Source: Paenibacillus sp. 1001270B_150601_E10 (GTDB lineage: Bacteria > Bacillota > Bacilli > Paenibacillales > Paenibacillaceae). From it: a stretch of 47,683 nucleotides of DNA. A model generated the notes under the pieces. It had not been told where the DNA came from and ran no database searches. It was given only the letters and a program-made list of their open reading frames with translations. The DNA is taken from contig NZ_JADMOL010000010.1 of assembly GCF_015558675.1 (NCBI RefSeq), positions 91,000 to 138,682 of the forward strand. Direction: 5' to 3'. This document shows, piece by piece, positions 33,466 to 42,671 of this stretch (its first letter is position 1; every line of letters begins with the position of its first letter). Made by a program: the position numbers and the translations under genes.

Positions 33466-35250
33466 ATGAAGGTTGTATTGACGACATTGAATGCGAAGTA
33501 TATTCATACTTGTTTAGCCATTCGATATTTAAAATCATATTGTGAACACGAGTTTGATATTGAGTTAACCGAATACACGATCAAAGACCCTGTCATGAAT
33601 ATCGTATCGGATCTGTATCAGCGGCAAGCAGATGTTATCGGCTTCTCCTGTTATATATGGAATATTGAAGAAACGATTAAAGTGATCTCCATGCTTCGCA
33701 AGGTGCAGCCGGATGTGAAGATTGTGCTGGGAGGACCAGAGGTATCCTATGACACGAAAGAATGGATGGAGCGCTTAAGTGATGCTGACTTTATCGTCAT
33801 GGGCGAGGGCGAAGAGACGTTCTTCCATCTGCTGCAGCAGATTCGAGACGAGCAGAAATATCACTTTGTATTTGGGGCAGCTTATCGCAATGCGGCAGGT
33901 GAGGTGCTGATCAATCCGGGACGCCCGAAGCTAGAGCTTAACGACATTCCTTCACCGTATCGTTTCCAAGAAGACCTTTCCGATCTTGGAAAGCGCGTCG
34001 TTTATTTTGAGACAAGCCGAGGCTGTCCATTCAGCTGTCAATTCTGTTTGTCCAGTATTGAAGTAGGCGTGCGTTATTTTGATATTGAACGTACAAAGGC
34101 AGATATCCTGTACCTGATTGAACATGGAGCAAAGCTTATTAAGTTCGTGGACCGGACGTTTAATATTAAACGCGATTATGCGATGGAGATCTTCCAGTTC
34201 CTGATCGATAACCATCAAGGATGCGTATTTCAGTTTGAGATAACAGCAGATATTATGCGCCCGGAGGTACTGGATTTCCTTGCAGAGCATGCGCCTCCTG
34301 GCATCTTCCGCTTCGAGATCGGGGTTCAGTCGACTAACGATCATACGAATGAGCTTGTTAAGCGCAGACAGAATTTCTCGAAACTTACGCGTACGGTGAC
34401 AAAGGTCAAGGAGAGCGGCAAGATCGATCAGCATCTTGACTTGATCGCAGGTCTTCCGGATGAGGACTACCACACTTTCCGCAAGACTTTTAACGATGTA
34501 TTTGCGCTTGAGCCGGAGGAGCTTCAACTGGGCTTTTTGAAAATGCTAAGAGGGACCGGACTTCGACTTGATGCAGAAAAGTATGGTTATGTCTATATGG
34601 ATCATGCGCCTTATGAAATGTTGAGCAACAAGGTCATGCCGTTTTCCGATGTTGTACGACTGAAGCGTCTTGAGGATGTGCTGGAAAAATACTGGAATTC
34701 CCATCGAATGGACTTTACGATGATGCATTTGATGCAGCGTGAATTCGATTCTCCGTTTGATTTTTTCCAAGCCTTCGGGGATTATTGGGAATCGAAAGGA
34801 TGGCAGAAGATCGGTCATCAGTTGGAGGACCTATTTGTTCGGCTCGAGGGTTTCCTTACGCATCATGGCGTGAAGCGGATCGATGTGGCGCTTGGACTGA
34901 TGAAGCTGGATTACTTCATGAACCATAAATACAAGCCGCGAAAGATCTGGTGGCAGATGGAGCTCGATAAGCAGGAGGCCTCGACCATTTTGCGTGAAGC
35001 TGCTGCACACCCTGAGCGGATATCTGAAGCCTTTGCGAAGCTGGGTCTATCGGAGAAGGAATTGCATAAGCATGCTGTCGTTGAGCGCCTGCCGTTCCAA
35101 GCCTCTGATTATTTGGGCAAGGAGAAGACGGTGCTTCATGCAGCAGAAGAGAGCTCTACGATTGCGATAGTGGTATATCAGCAGCGAGAGGACGAAAAGC
35201 CGCTTCTCTTTCTCATACCGGAAGGATCAATGAAGCTGCAGGCGATTTAG
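33466..35250 (+). CDS. B12-binding radical SAM protein (DUF4080 C-terminus)
   Basis: A 594-residue protein with an N-terminal cobalamin-binding Rossmann-like domain (residues ~1-140, KVVLTTLNAKYIHTCLAIRYLK and later KIVLGGPEVS). The radical SAM domain has the iron-sulfur motif SRGCPFSCQFC (CxxxCxxC) near residue 188. The C-terminal ~200 residues resemble DUF4080. No Lys/Asp-rich DxHxxG motif is seen in the B12 domain, so cobalamin may bind base-off or not at all. The ATG at 33466 follows AAAGGAG at five bases; an in-frame GTG at 33442 is rejected for lack of a site. A TATAAT at 33431-33436 is close upstream. It is monocistronic with unknown substrate; methylation or bond rearrangement is typical for the class. 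Confidence 0.88.
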   Translation: MKVVLTTLNAKYIHTCLAIRYLKSYCEHEFDIELTEYTIKDPVMNIVSDLYQRQADVIGFSCYIWNIEETIKVISMLRKVQPDVKIVLGGPEVSYDTKEWMERLSDADFIVMGEGEETFFHLLQQIRDEQKYHFVFGAAYRNAAGEVLINPGRPKLELNDIPSPYRFQEDLSDLGKRVVYFETSRGCPFSCQFCLSSIEVGVRYFDIERTKADILYLIEHGAKLIKFVDRTFNIKRDYAMEIFQFLIDNHQGCVFQFEITADIMRPEVLDFLAEHAPPGIFRFEIGVQSTNDHTNELVKRRQNFSKLTRTVTKVKESGKIDQHLDLIAGLPDEDYHTFRKTFNDVFALEPEELQLGFLKMLRGTGLRLDAEKYGYVYMDHAPYEMLSNKVMPFSDVVRLKRLEDVLEKYWNSHRMDFTMMHLMQREFDSPFDFFQAFGDYWESKGWQKIGHQLEDLFVRLEGFLTHHGVKRIDVALGLMKLDYFMNHKYKPRKIWWQMELDKQEASTILREAAAHPERISEAFAKLGLSEKELHKHAVVERLPFQASDYLGKEKTVLHAAEESSTIAIVVYQQREDEKPLLFLIPEGSMKLQAI

Positions 35251-35373
35251 TCGAACGTGACAGAGCGGCAGGCAGGGATGAAGAGAGGCGGATTTAGGCT
35301 TTTTCATAAAAAAGGGACAAGTCCGACCAGCATCCATTCCATCAACCTTATCCTATTTGACTAGAAATAAGAT
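35251..35373. other. Intergenic stretch after the B12-radical SAM gene
   Basis: No gene or RNA seen. Together with the terminator at 35374-35423 and the ~130 bases beyond, it separates the convergent B12-radical SAM and ManA genes. Confidence 0.5.
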
Positions 35374-35423
35374 AAAAAAAGGGGTAACCGTCATCTGCTT
35401 GCAGACGAAGGATACCCCTTTTT
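35374..35423. terminator. Bidirectional terminator between B12-radical SAM and ManA genes
   Basis: AAAAAAAGGGGTA pairs with TACCCCTTTTT, with a further TCTGC/GCAGA pairing at the tip. A/T runs flank both sides, fitting termination in both directions. Confidence 0.85.
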
Positions 35424-35551
35424 AGCTATAAGCGAATTTATAAGTTTGCTCATAGACAAACATTATAATTCATTTTAGCCATAAAGCCTACCTCTTAAAG
35501 TGCAGTCAATCTTTACGCATTGCTGAGTAAGAGGTCTTGTTTGCATCAAAC

Positions 35552-36520
35552 TTATGGTGCAACCGAACGAAGAACCGTGCAGTTGCCATCCAATGTATAC
35601 TCACCCAGATTAGCTGGGAGCAAGATACATTCGCCAGAACGAAAATCAATCGAACCGTCAGCCCACTTCAGGGAACCTGTTCCTTCGCATACAACCAGGA
35701 TTACGAAGCTTTCGTTTGTTGTTGCAAGGCTCCAAGGTGCGTTTACAACCCCTTTTTCTACGATAAAATAAGGGGATTCCGCAAGCTTCAGCCATTCGTT
35801 AGGCTTCGCATTGTCTGTCTTCATGCGGGACGCGCCTGCACCTTCGTATGCGATCACGTTCAAGGAATCTTCGATGTGAAGCTCACGCGGCTTGCCATCG
35901 AGACCTGGTCGGTTGTAATCATAGATTCGGTATGTCGTATCGGAGTTCTGTTGAATCTCCGCTACCACTACACCTGCACAAAGCGCGTGCACGGTACCAG
36001 CCGGGATGTAGAACGTATCGCCTGCTTGCACAGGAACCTCTTGAAGTTCATCCATAATGCGATCTTCTTCAATCGCTTTTGCAAGCGTTGCACGATCTAC
36101 GCCTTCTTTTAGACCGTAGATAATTTTTGCGCCTGGCTTAGCATCAAGCACATACCACATTTCCGTCTTGCCAAGCTCGCCCTTAGGAAGACCTTCGTAC
36201 TCATCAGTAGGGTGAACCTGAACGGACAAGTCGTCATTGCAATCAAGAAGCTTGATCAAGAGAGGGAAGCGTCCATTTTTCTCAGAGAAGCCTTTTGTAC
36301 CGAACCACTCTTTGCCGAGTGTCTCGCGGACTTCATCAAGTCCTTTGCCAGCGAGCTCGCCGTTTACGACTTTAGTCGTTCCATTTGGATGGTCGCCGAT
36401 CATCCAGCCTTCACCGATATGGCCTTCAGGAATGTCAAGACCGAATTGCTCCAGCGCACGGCCTCCCCAAACGCGTTCTTTGAATTCTGGTTGGAATTTC
36501 AGTGGGTATGGTTTTGTCAT
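35552..36520 (-). CDS. manA: Mannose-6-phosphate isomerase, class I
   Basis: A 322-residue cupin enzyme that interconverts mannose-6-phosphate and fructose-6-phosphate. Zinc ligands are visible in SVQVHPTDEY (His), KTEMWYVL (Glu) and IPAGTVHALCAG (His), in the order expected for short Firmicute ManA proteins. YRIYDYNRPG and the final cupin barrel segment follow. GGGAG lies about eleven bases before the ATG. It supplies mannose units for cell-surface polysaccharides or allows growth on mannose. It is monocistronic, facing the B12-radical SAM gene across a bidirectional terminator. Confidence 0.95.
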   Translation of the reverse strand: MTKPYPLKFQPEFKERVWGGRALEQFGLDIPEGHIGEGWMIGDHPNGTTKVVNGELAGKGLDEVRETLGKEWFGTKGFSEKNGRFPLLIKLLDCNDDLSVQVHPTDEYEGLPKGELGKTEMWYVLDAKPGAKIIYGLKEGVDRATLAKAIEEDRIMDELQEVPVQAGDTFYIPAGTVHALCAGVVVAEIQQNSDTTYRIYDYNRPGLDGKPRELHIEDSLNVIAYEGAGASRMKTDNAKPNEWLKLAESPYFIVEKGVVNAPWSLATTNESFVILVVCEGTGSLKWADGSIDFRSGECILLPANLGEYTLDGNCTVLRSVAP

Positions 36521-36748
36521 GACTACTCACTCCCATGTGTTATTTGTCTAGGTTGTTGCTGCTTGCAATCTGACAGCTCTATTATAGTATAGGCTTCGTC
36601 AAATTGCTGTCTATGATACACTTCCTCAAGCCGATTGGCCTGTTTGGAAAGGAATCAACCAAATAAGAGGTGGTCAAGCGTACAATCACAACAAACGGAT
36701 TATGATGATTCTAACGGTTTAACAGATAACGCTGAGCCGCAAAAAGGA

Positions 36749-37333
36749 CTACCTTTTTTCGATACCGATAACATACGGCGCATGCGGCCGTTGAATCATT
36801 CGATAGATGACCGCTTGTGCAGTTGATGAAGGCAACGATGACGCCCAAGCCTCTACTGCTGCTGCCTCCCGATCTCCGCCATCATGCCCAGGATAGAGAA
36901 CAAGGGAAAGGACGCCGCGAGGTCGAAGCAGCTGCATCGCTTGCTCCATCGCTTGGATCGTGACGGATGTCTCCGTGATGATACTTTTATCTGCCTCTGC
37001 GGTAGGCAGGAAGCCGAGATTGAACATGATCGCTGCGGTATGTCCCTGCCAAGAGTCGGGAAGGGCGGCTATCATGTCAGCGTGGCTATGCAGGAGCAGA
37101 TGGCACCGTTTCAGTTGTTCTTCACGAAGCGCGCCTGCAAGCCGCTGTTTGGTCATGTGAAGCGCTGCTTCTTGAATATCAAAGGCAGCGACCTCTCCCT
37201 TTTTACCCATCAAGCCTGCTAGAAATAAAGTGTCGACGCCTGTTCCCATCGTAGCATCGATCATCTTATCTCCTGGCTGTACACGATCCTTTACGATTTG
37301 CTGCGCATAACCGAGCACAGAGAGAAAGCCCAT
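36749..37333 (-). CDS. ytqB: YtqB-type SAM methyltransferase (MnmM-like tRNA methyltransferase)
   Basis: A 194-residue class I methyltransferase of the rRNA_methylase family, with SAM motifs DKMIDATMGTGVDTLFLAGL (residues ~22-41), VAAFDIQ and FNLGFLPT, and a C-terminal VIYRMIQRPHAPYVIGIEKR. B. subtilis YtqB has been described as MnmM, which methylates the 5-aminomethyl group at U34 of several tRNAs. Here the gene lies 15 bases after a YtqA-type radical SAM gene, as in B. subtilis, supporting the same assignment. GAAGGGGAAA precedes the ATG. The length is normal for the family. Confidence 0.9.
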   Translation of the reverse strand: MGFLSVLGYAQQIVKDRVQPGDKMIDATMGTGVDTLFLAGLMGKKGEVAAFDIQEAALHMTKQRLAGALREEQLKRCHLLLHSHADMIAALPDSWQGHTAAIMFNLGFLPTAEADKSIITETSVTIQAMEQAMQLLRPRGVLSLVLYPGHDGGDREAAAVEAWASSLPSSTAQAVIYRMIQRPHAPYVIGIEKR

Positions 37334-37348
37334 CGTTTATTTTCCCCT

Positions 37349-38332
37349 TCACATTTTGCCTTGCCACGAATTGCGTGCGACAAGCTCTGCGTCAATGGCA
37401 TTCAGCACTTCCCATTTTTTCAGACTCCACATTGGTCCAATCAAGAGATCTCTAGGCGCATCTCCTGTCAGTCGATGAACAATCATATCTGGAGGCAGAA
37501 GTTCAAGGGAATCGACAACGAGCTTAATATATTCGTCTTGCTCCAAGAATCGAAGCAGGCCGGCATTATATTGTTTTACCATTGGAGTCTTCCGCATAAG
37601 ATGAAGAAGATGAATCTTAATGCCTTGCACATCCATGTTTGCAACCGCACGAACCGTATCCAGCATCATCTCATGGGTTTCCTGCGGTAGCCCGTGAATG
37701 ATATGCGTACATACGCGGATGTTGTGCTTTCTTAGCTTCTCGACCGCTTCCAAGTAGCAGGCCGTATCATGTGCGCGATTGATCAGGTTCGAGGTAGACT
37801 CATGAATGGTCTGGAGTCCCATCTCTATCCACAGATAAGTGCGCTCGTTCAGCTCTGCTAGGTACTCTACGACATCATCTGGCAAGCAGTCAGGGCGTGT
37901 TGCGATGGACAAGCCTACAACTCCCGGCTGCTCCAATATCACTTCAAAGTAATCGCGCAGTGTATCCACTGGCGCATACGTATTCGTATAGGCCTGAAAA
38001 TAGCCAATATATTTGGCATCTGGCCACTTTTGGTGCTGCTTGTCTCGAATCGTATTGAACTGCGTGACGAGATCGTCTCTTCGGCGTCCGGCGAAGTCGC
38101 CAGAGCCTCGTGAGCTGCAGAACGTACAGCCGCCAATCGCGATGCTGCCATCTCGATTCGGACAGGTGAATCCGGCGTCAAGCATCACCTTGAATACCTT
38201 TTCGCCGAATTGTTTTCGCATCTCGACATTCCAAGTATGGAAGCGTTTGTTATCTCCCCAAAGGAGTGGTGTTTCACTGGATGGGGAAGGTGAAGCATTC
38301 AGAATGGAATGGTTATTCATGTTTATCACCAA
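37349..38332 (-). CDS. ytqA: YtqA-type radical SAM protein (TIGR01212 family)
   Basis: A 327-residue radical SAM enzyme. The iron-sulfur cluster motif is in FTCPNRDGSIAIGGCTFC, with the three Cys spaced as in the TIGR01212/YhcC group. GLSIATRPDCLPD, YLWIEMGLQTIHE and ICVCTHIIHGLPQET-like segments complete the barrel. The start is a TTG at 38332, with AGGAG seven bases upstream; an in-frame ATG at 38320 is too far from it. Its partner gene ytqB follows after 15 bases. B. subtilis YtqA is thought to act in the same wobble-uridine pathway as YtqB; I hold this with moderate confidence. Confidence 0.9.
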   Translation of the reverse strand: MVINMNNHSILNASPSPSSETPLLWGDNKRFHTWNVEMRKQFGEKVFKVMLDAGFTCPNRDGSIAIGGCTFCSSRGSGDFAGRRRDDLVTQFNTIRDKQHQKWPDAKYIGYFQAYTNTYAPVDTLRDYFEVILEQPGVVGLSIATRPDCLPDDVVEYLAELNERTYLWIEMGLQTIHESTSNLINRAHDTACYLEAVEKLRKHNIRVCTHIIHGLPQETHEMMLDTVRAVANMDVQGIKIHLLHLMRKTPMVKQYNAGLLRFLEQDEYIKLVVDSLELLPPDMIVHRLTGDAPRDLLIGPMWSLKKWEVLNAIDAELVARNSWQGKM

Positions 38333-38628
38333 CTTAACACTCCTGCCTTCTAATCATTCGGGAGGAGCGGAGTATTCATGCGTAGTCTAGCCATTTATTC
38401 AGGGGCTAATGGCCCTATATTCGACAACCCTATCATTGTATCAGAAAGTAATCGAAATGCGAAGTTAGGCTTGAAATACCTTACATCATGTGTTATATTA
38501 AAAAGGCATAAGATCAAGGTGTTAATCGCTTTCATGAACTTTTTTTTCAAAGCATATCCCATACCGAGCATGGCCATACTGGTAGTATCTTGTATTGCAA
38601 GTCATGACGATTGGTGAGGTGATGGAAG

Positions 38629-38805
38629 ATGAGTAATGCAGGCATCATGGTTCCACACGGTGAGGACAAGATTACGGTAGAATTGACCGTGAAGGAAGCA
38701 ATGGCGCTCACGGGCCAACGATTTCTCGAGAATCCTCAGGTTAAGAATGATGCAACGAAGAAGCTGATCCATGCGATTGACCGCAAGCTTGAATTGAACG
38801 AATAG
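38629..38805 (+). CDS. Small conserved-looking protein, 58 residues
   Basis: An ATG at 38629, preceded by GAGGTGATGGAAG, opens a 58-codon frame ending at TAG 38803-38805. The protein starts MSNAGIMVPHGEDKITVELT and ends in a Lys-rich helix AIDRKLELNE; it has no Cys, signal or membrane segment. A rho-independent terminator follows 30 bases later, as expected for a real gene. The composition is normal for a soluble protein. I do not recognise the family. It lies between ytqA and trmB. Confidence 0.7.
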   Translation: MSNAGIMVPHGEDKITVELTVKEAMALTGQRFLENPQVKNDATKKLIHAIDRKLELNE

Positions 38806-38835
38806 GAAGCAACTTAATGCCTACCCACATACGGA

Positions 38836-38879
38836 GGAATGCCGTTTCGATTTAGATGAAGCGCGCATTCCTTTTTTTT
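38836..38879 (+). terminator. Rho-independent terminator after the 58-residue ORF
   Basis: GGAATGC at 38836-38842 pairs with GCATTCC at 38865-38871, followed by eight T residues. Confidence 0.8.
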
Positions 38880-38950
38880 CGTGCTTTACATTTCGCTAAT
38901 CATTCGGCAAAATGAATGCAGCAAAGACAGATGAAGTTGGAGGCAATGAT

Positions 38951-39682
38951 ATGCGTTTACGTGGCAAGAAGAACGCTCCGGAGCTATTGGCGACTCTGCC
39001 GACGCTCGTGATTACAGAACCAGAGCAGCATAAAGGAAAATGGTCTCAGGTATTTGGTGATGATCGTCCGATCCATGTGGAGCTAGGCATGGGGAAAGGT
39101 CAATTCATTACAGAGATGAGCGTTAAGTATCCGGAAGTGAACTTTATTGGAATTGATATGTATGATGAGCTTATCGCACGTGCCAGTGAAAAGGCGATGG
39201 CGGTATCGGAGCGGACGGAGAGCAGCGAGCAGCATCCGAGCAATCTTCGCTTAGTTCGCGCTAACATTGAATTTATTGAGAACATCTTTGCGGAGAATGA
39301 GCTAAGCCGCATTTACTTGAACTTTAGCGATCCATGGCCTAAGAAAAAGCATGCACGCCGTCGATTAACGCATCCGCGCTTTTTAGAGAAATATGCGCTT
39401 GTGATGAATGATTGGGGAGAGATTCACCAAAAGACTGACTCCGAGACGCTATTTGAGTACTCTTTGAATTCGTACGCTTGGATGGAATACATGATGAAGG
39501 ATATCTCTTTGAACTTGCATCGGGATGGCATCCATGAAGAGCACATTATGACCGAATACGAGCAGAAGTTCTTCGGCAGAGGGATGAATATCCATCGTGT
39601 CGAAGTGTTGGTTGGGGAAGCAGCGCTCAAGCAGCATCGCGAAGCGAAGAAGCTTGCGGTGAAAAAGCAGCCAATGGTCTAA
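38951..39682 (+). CDS. trmB: tRNA (guanine-N7-)-methyltransferase TrmB
   Basis: A 243-residue SAM enzyme that methylates G46 in the variable loop of tRNAs. Signatures are VELGMGKGQFI (residues ~45-55), NFIGIDMYDEL, and the diagnostic YLNFSDPWPKKKHARRRLTHPRFL near 120-143. The RxxxKxxAPE-like start RLRGKKNAPE fits Firmicute TrmB. The ATG at 38951 is preferred over one at 38912 because GGAGG lies seven bases before it. The gene is monocistronic, ending before a strong terminator. Confidence 0.96.
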   Translation: MRLRGKKNAPELLATLPTLVITEPEQHKGKWSQVFGDDRPIHVELGMGKGQFITEMSVKYPEVNFIGIDMYDELIARASEKAMAVSERTESSEQHPSNLRLVRANIEFIENIFAENELSRIYLNFSDPWPKKKHARRRLTHPRFLEKYALVMNDWGEIHQKTDSETLFEYSLNSYAWMEYMMKDISLNLHRDGIHEEHIMTEYEQKFFGRGMNIHRVEVLVGEAALKQHREAKKLAVKKQPMV

Positions 39683-39777
39683 TTCAATACGAATAGTGAA
39701 TGTAACGTTATGGAAACTTTAATGTGTTTCAATAATGGTGTGATGAACTTGTCTTCACCACTGTATGTGTTATAAAT

Positions 39778-39817
39778 AAAAAGGCTTTGTCACGAGAGAG
39801 TGACAAAGCCTTTTTTT
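39778..39817 (+). terminator. Strong rho-independent terminator after trmB
   Basis: A perfect 16-bp stem (AAAAAGGCTTTGTCAC with its complement) and 6-base loop end in seven T residues. It may also act in the other direction. Confidence 0.92.
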
Positions 39818-39877
39818 GCATGAACTGAAAAGAATCAAACAATCATGTATCGTGTTTCTGTAATTAGCACGCAGGCA

Positions 39878-41134
39878 TTAATGCTCCATTTCCATCATGA
39901 CACTTAAGGATCGATTGGATTCATGCATCGTGACATTTTGTGTAGGGCTAAGCAAGCTTAGCTCCGTCAAAATGGTTTGGGCACAAGCTTTAGGATGATA
40001 GCGGGACGCGTTCTGCTCATACTCGCGCCTGCGGCTTAGCACATCCTCGCGGTAGTGAACGAGCATGTTCATCCATTTGGTTACGCTCTTTGGCGACTCG
40101 ATCGGTTCACCGTAGCCCTTTTGCGTAAAGTACTGGCAGTTCTCTTCTTCCTGACCGGGAAGAGGCTTGTAGAACAGCATCGGGATGCCCTTTGCAAGCG
40201 CCTCTGTACACGTCATGCCGCCTGGCTTCGTCACAAGGAGATCAGAGATGTCCATGAGCTGATCGACTTCTTTCGTATAGCCGATAACATGGACATTCTT
40301 GTGCTGGAATCTTGGACTTTGCAGAAGCTTCTTCCTAAGCTTCTCATTATCTCCTGTTACAAACACAAATTGAATCTCGTTGCTCCAGCGGGTCAGCAGC
40401 TCGTTGCTCTGATCAGGGTCCATCATGCCCCAGCCACCGCCCATAACAAGCACGGTCGGCATATCCTTCAGGTTGAACTTTGCCCGAATCTTTGCCTTCG
40501 CATCTCGATCCTGCTGCTCCCAGAACTTCGGATGGACAGGTATGCCGGTAACATGGATGCGATCGGCATACACGCCATGGTCAAGAAGCTTCTCCTTCAC
40601 TTCAGGCGTGGATACAAGATATTTCGATACATCAGGGCTTATCCAAGCTGCGTGAGCATCATAGTCAGTTATGAGCGTGTATAGCGGAACCCGAAGTCCC
40701 TTTTTTCGAAGCCTGGAAATGACCGCACTAGGTATTGGGTGCGTACACACAATCATATCCGGCTTAAGCTGGCGAATAACACTCATGGCATGTGTATAAA
40801 AAACACGATGCAGCGCAAGCGTCGTAAGACGGTTCAACGAGCGACGATACTGAGACTTATACATAAATCCGACCAGCTTCGGTCGGACATAAACGGTTTT
40901 TCTATACGCTTCAATGATAACGGGAGCAACCTTCGGATTAAGGAAGCTGCCGAGCTCGATAACACGTGTTTGTACATGCGGTGAAAGCTTGCGCAAGCTG
41001 ACAGCGAGCGCATGAGCTGCTTGAGTGTGACCTGCGCCAAAGCGTTCCGATAACAGCAATACTCGTTTTTTGCCAGACCATTGCTCCAGAGGAATATTCT
41101 CAGAACCAGGTGGCAAAGTTATCCCATGTTGCAT
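39878..41134 (-). CDS. MGDG synthase/UgtP-like family glycosyltransferase
   Basis: A 418-residue GT28-type glycosyltransferase. The N-terminal MGDG_synth motif is RVLLLSERFGAGHTQAA near residues 24-40. The C-terminal nucleotide-sugar site is VMGGGWGMMDPD, DLLVTKPGGMTCTEALAKGIPMLFYKPLPGQEEEN near 290-330. Relatives add glucose or galactose to diacylglycerol, making glycolipid anchors for lipoteichoic acid. The start at 41134 follows AAAGGTGAC; an in-frame ATG at 41191 lacks a site. A PAP2 phosphatase gene lies upstream on the same strand. The acceptor lipid is inferred from the family only. Confidence 0.88.
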   Translation of the reverse strand: MQHGITLPPGSENIPLEQWSGKKRVLLLSERFGAGHTQAAHALAVSLRKLSPHVQTRVIELGSFLNPKVAPVIIEAYRKTVYVRPKLVGFMYKSQYRRSLNRLTTLALHRVFYTHAMSVIRQLKPDMIVCTHPIPSAVISRLRKKGLRVPLYTLITDYDAHAAWISPDVSKYLVSTPEVKEKLLDHGVYADRIHVTGIPVHPKFWEQQDRDAKAKIRAKFNLKDMPTVLVMGGGWGMMDPDQSNELLTRWSNEIQFVFVTGDNEKLRKKLLQSPRFQHKNVHVIGYTKEVDQLMDISDLLVTKPGGMTCTEALAKGIPMLFYKPLPGQEEENCQYFTQKGYGEPIESPKSVTKWMNMLVHYREDVLSRRREYEQNASRYHPKACAQTILTELSLLSPTQNVTMHESNRSLSVMMEMEH

Positions 41135-41307
41135 GGCGTCACCTTTCTTCGTAGCAATTTCGAAACAGAGCCAACAGGCTCTTTTCGTCATTCTATATGT
41201 CTAAGCATACTTCTTATCCTTATAAACATAAAGACGGAATGAAAAAATTGCAACAATCGTTGGTAATTTGCTTAGATTTTGGTGAGGAAAAAAGAGCTAA
41301 TCATCCT

Positions 41308-41838
41308 CTAATAATTCCAAAACATGACGGTGCCTACAGCAGCGGATGTACCGATAATTGCCCCGACCAAGCAATCTGAGGGGTAGTGAAGACCCAAGTA
41401 CATCCGAGACAGGGCAACAATCCCTGCAATCGGCAGCAGAATCCAAGCGAGTACGCCAAAGTGCATGATCATGGGAACGACAAGCGAGAATATAGCTGTA
41501 GTATGGCCGGATGGGAAAGAATGATCCACAAGCGGCTTCCGGTAGGTCCTTGTATTCGGTATGGCAAGATGCGGTCGAATCCGCGGATACACTTTTTTAA
41601 TGACCGCCACCGGAATATGGCTAATCGCCAAGGCGACAAGGCACTGCCAGCCAATGGTGCTCCAAGGGCTAGGCAACAACAGTGCCAAGGAAAGGGAGAA
41701 GGTAATCGTAAACGTTGCCCCTCCCAAGTGAGTGAGCGTATATAAAATGATGCTCATGAATCGATGATGCAGCTTATGATTGATCCAAAAAAACAGCTGG
41801 CGCTCTTTTTTGCCAAGCCAAGTGATCATACTCGTCAT
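41308..41838 (-). CDS. PAP2 family membrane phosphatase
   Basis: A 176-residue multi-pass membrane protein with the three PAP2 motifs: KKVYPRIRP, SFPSGHTT (catalytic His) and SRMYLGLHYPSDCLVG (second His). Relatives remove phosphate from undecaprenyl pyrophosphate or phosphatidylglycerol phosphate. GGGGGAG lies about seven bases before the ATG. It is followed, after 173 bases, by the MGDG-synthase-like gene; shared lipid metabolism is plausible but not shown. The specific substrate cannot be read from the motifs. Confidence 0.93.
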   Translation of the reverse strand: MTSMITWLGKKERQLFFWINHKLHHRFMSIILYTLTHLGGATFTITFSLSLALLLPSPWSTIGWQCLVALAISHIPVAVIKKVYPRIRPHLAIPNTRTYRKPLVDHSFPSGHTTAIFSLVVPMIMHFGVLAWILLPIAGIVALSRMYLGLHYPSDCLVGAIIGTSAAVGTVMFWNY

Positions 41839-42671
41839 GATGTGCTCCCCCTTCCATAAGGGATTTTCTATCTATAGCTTAACTGTGAAATATCTTCTCT
41901 AGATATGCTGTATATGAACGTCATGTAAAGTATGATACGGACGAAAATACGCCGACCCCTTCAAATCGAATGCCTTCAGCAATAAGGGATTGGACATCCT
42001 TACAATATATAATATTTTACCCTAATTCATGCGGTTGTGAAAATGATAATATTGGTGCGTATGCGATACGGTAAAGCGAAGTTTCCTAACCTCCCATTTC
42101 ATGCTATATAATGAAAAAAATATCCCCAGGGGTTCTATATTACAGTAGGATTGGACATGATGGTAGGGTAAAAAAGCTTATTCCATGGATAAATATTGTT
42201 CCTTTGAGGAATGATTCAAAAATAGAGAAAAGGGTTACAGGAAAATAAAGGCTGCAACTTTGAGGGGCATTTTTGCGTCTTAACAGGTAGGACAAAACCA
42301 AATCATGGAACCGTCATCATTCGACAAAGCCATGAAATAAAGGACTAAAGCCATAAAAAGATTGCAAACGGATGAAAACGGATGTGTACAGTAGCATTGC
42401 TATACGATCTGATTGTTTCACATCACTTTCTGCTGAAATCAATCCTAATAAGGTCATGGAAGCCTATATTTGGTTTTGACAAAAACGTCCAAACGTTAGA
42501 AAATCGTGTTCGACCGTCAAAATGAAGGTGTTGTAAACTGTTCTTGATAACATAAAGAAGTAGGACAGTATGGCAATGAATATCACACCACTTTTGAAAG
42601 TGGCATTAAACACACAAAAAAGAGATAAAAAAAGAAATGTTTCAGGGGTATATGAAAAGGGGGACCAACAC
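41839..42671. other. Gene-free 830-base region upstream of the GT2 gene
   Basis: No protein gene was found on either strand. The region holds the PAP2 promoter on the reverse strand, several AT-rich boxes (TATAAT at 42008 and 42107 without good -35 partners), two copies of AAAGCCAT (42326-42333 and 42347-42354 by eye), and two copies of AACGGATG near 42367 and 42377. TTGACA at 42476 with an AGAAAAT-like -10 is the best promoter candidate for the GT2 gene. A long untranslated leader with regulatory structure is possible. Confidence 0.5.
42476..42504 (+). promoter_or_regulatory. Candidate promoter of the GT2 gene
   Basis: A perfect TTGACA at 42476-42481 is followed after 17 bases by GAAAAT (42499-42504), which matches TATAAT at four of six positions. 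AACGT and ACGTT form a short inverted repeat in the spacer and could be an operator. Confidence 0.4.

Noticed and set aside
42008-42112. Two perfect TATAAT boxes upstream of the GT2 gene
   Set aside because: Neither has a matching -35 at 16-18 bases; the nearest TTGGAC is only 12 bases away from the first. They were not called as promoters.
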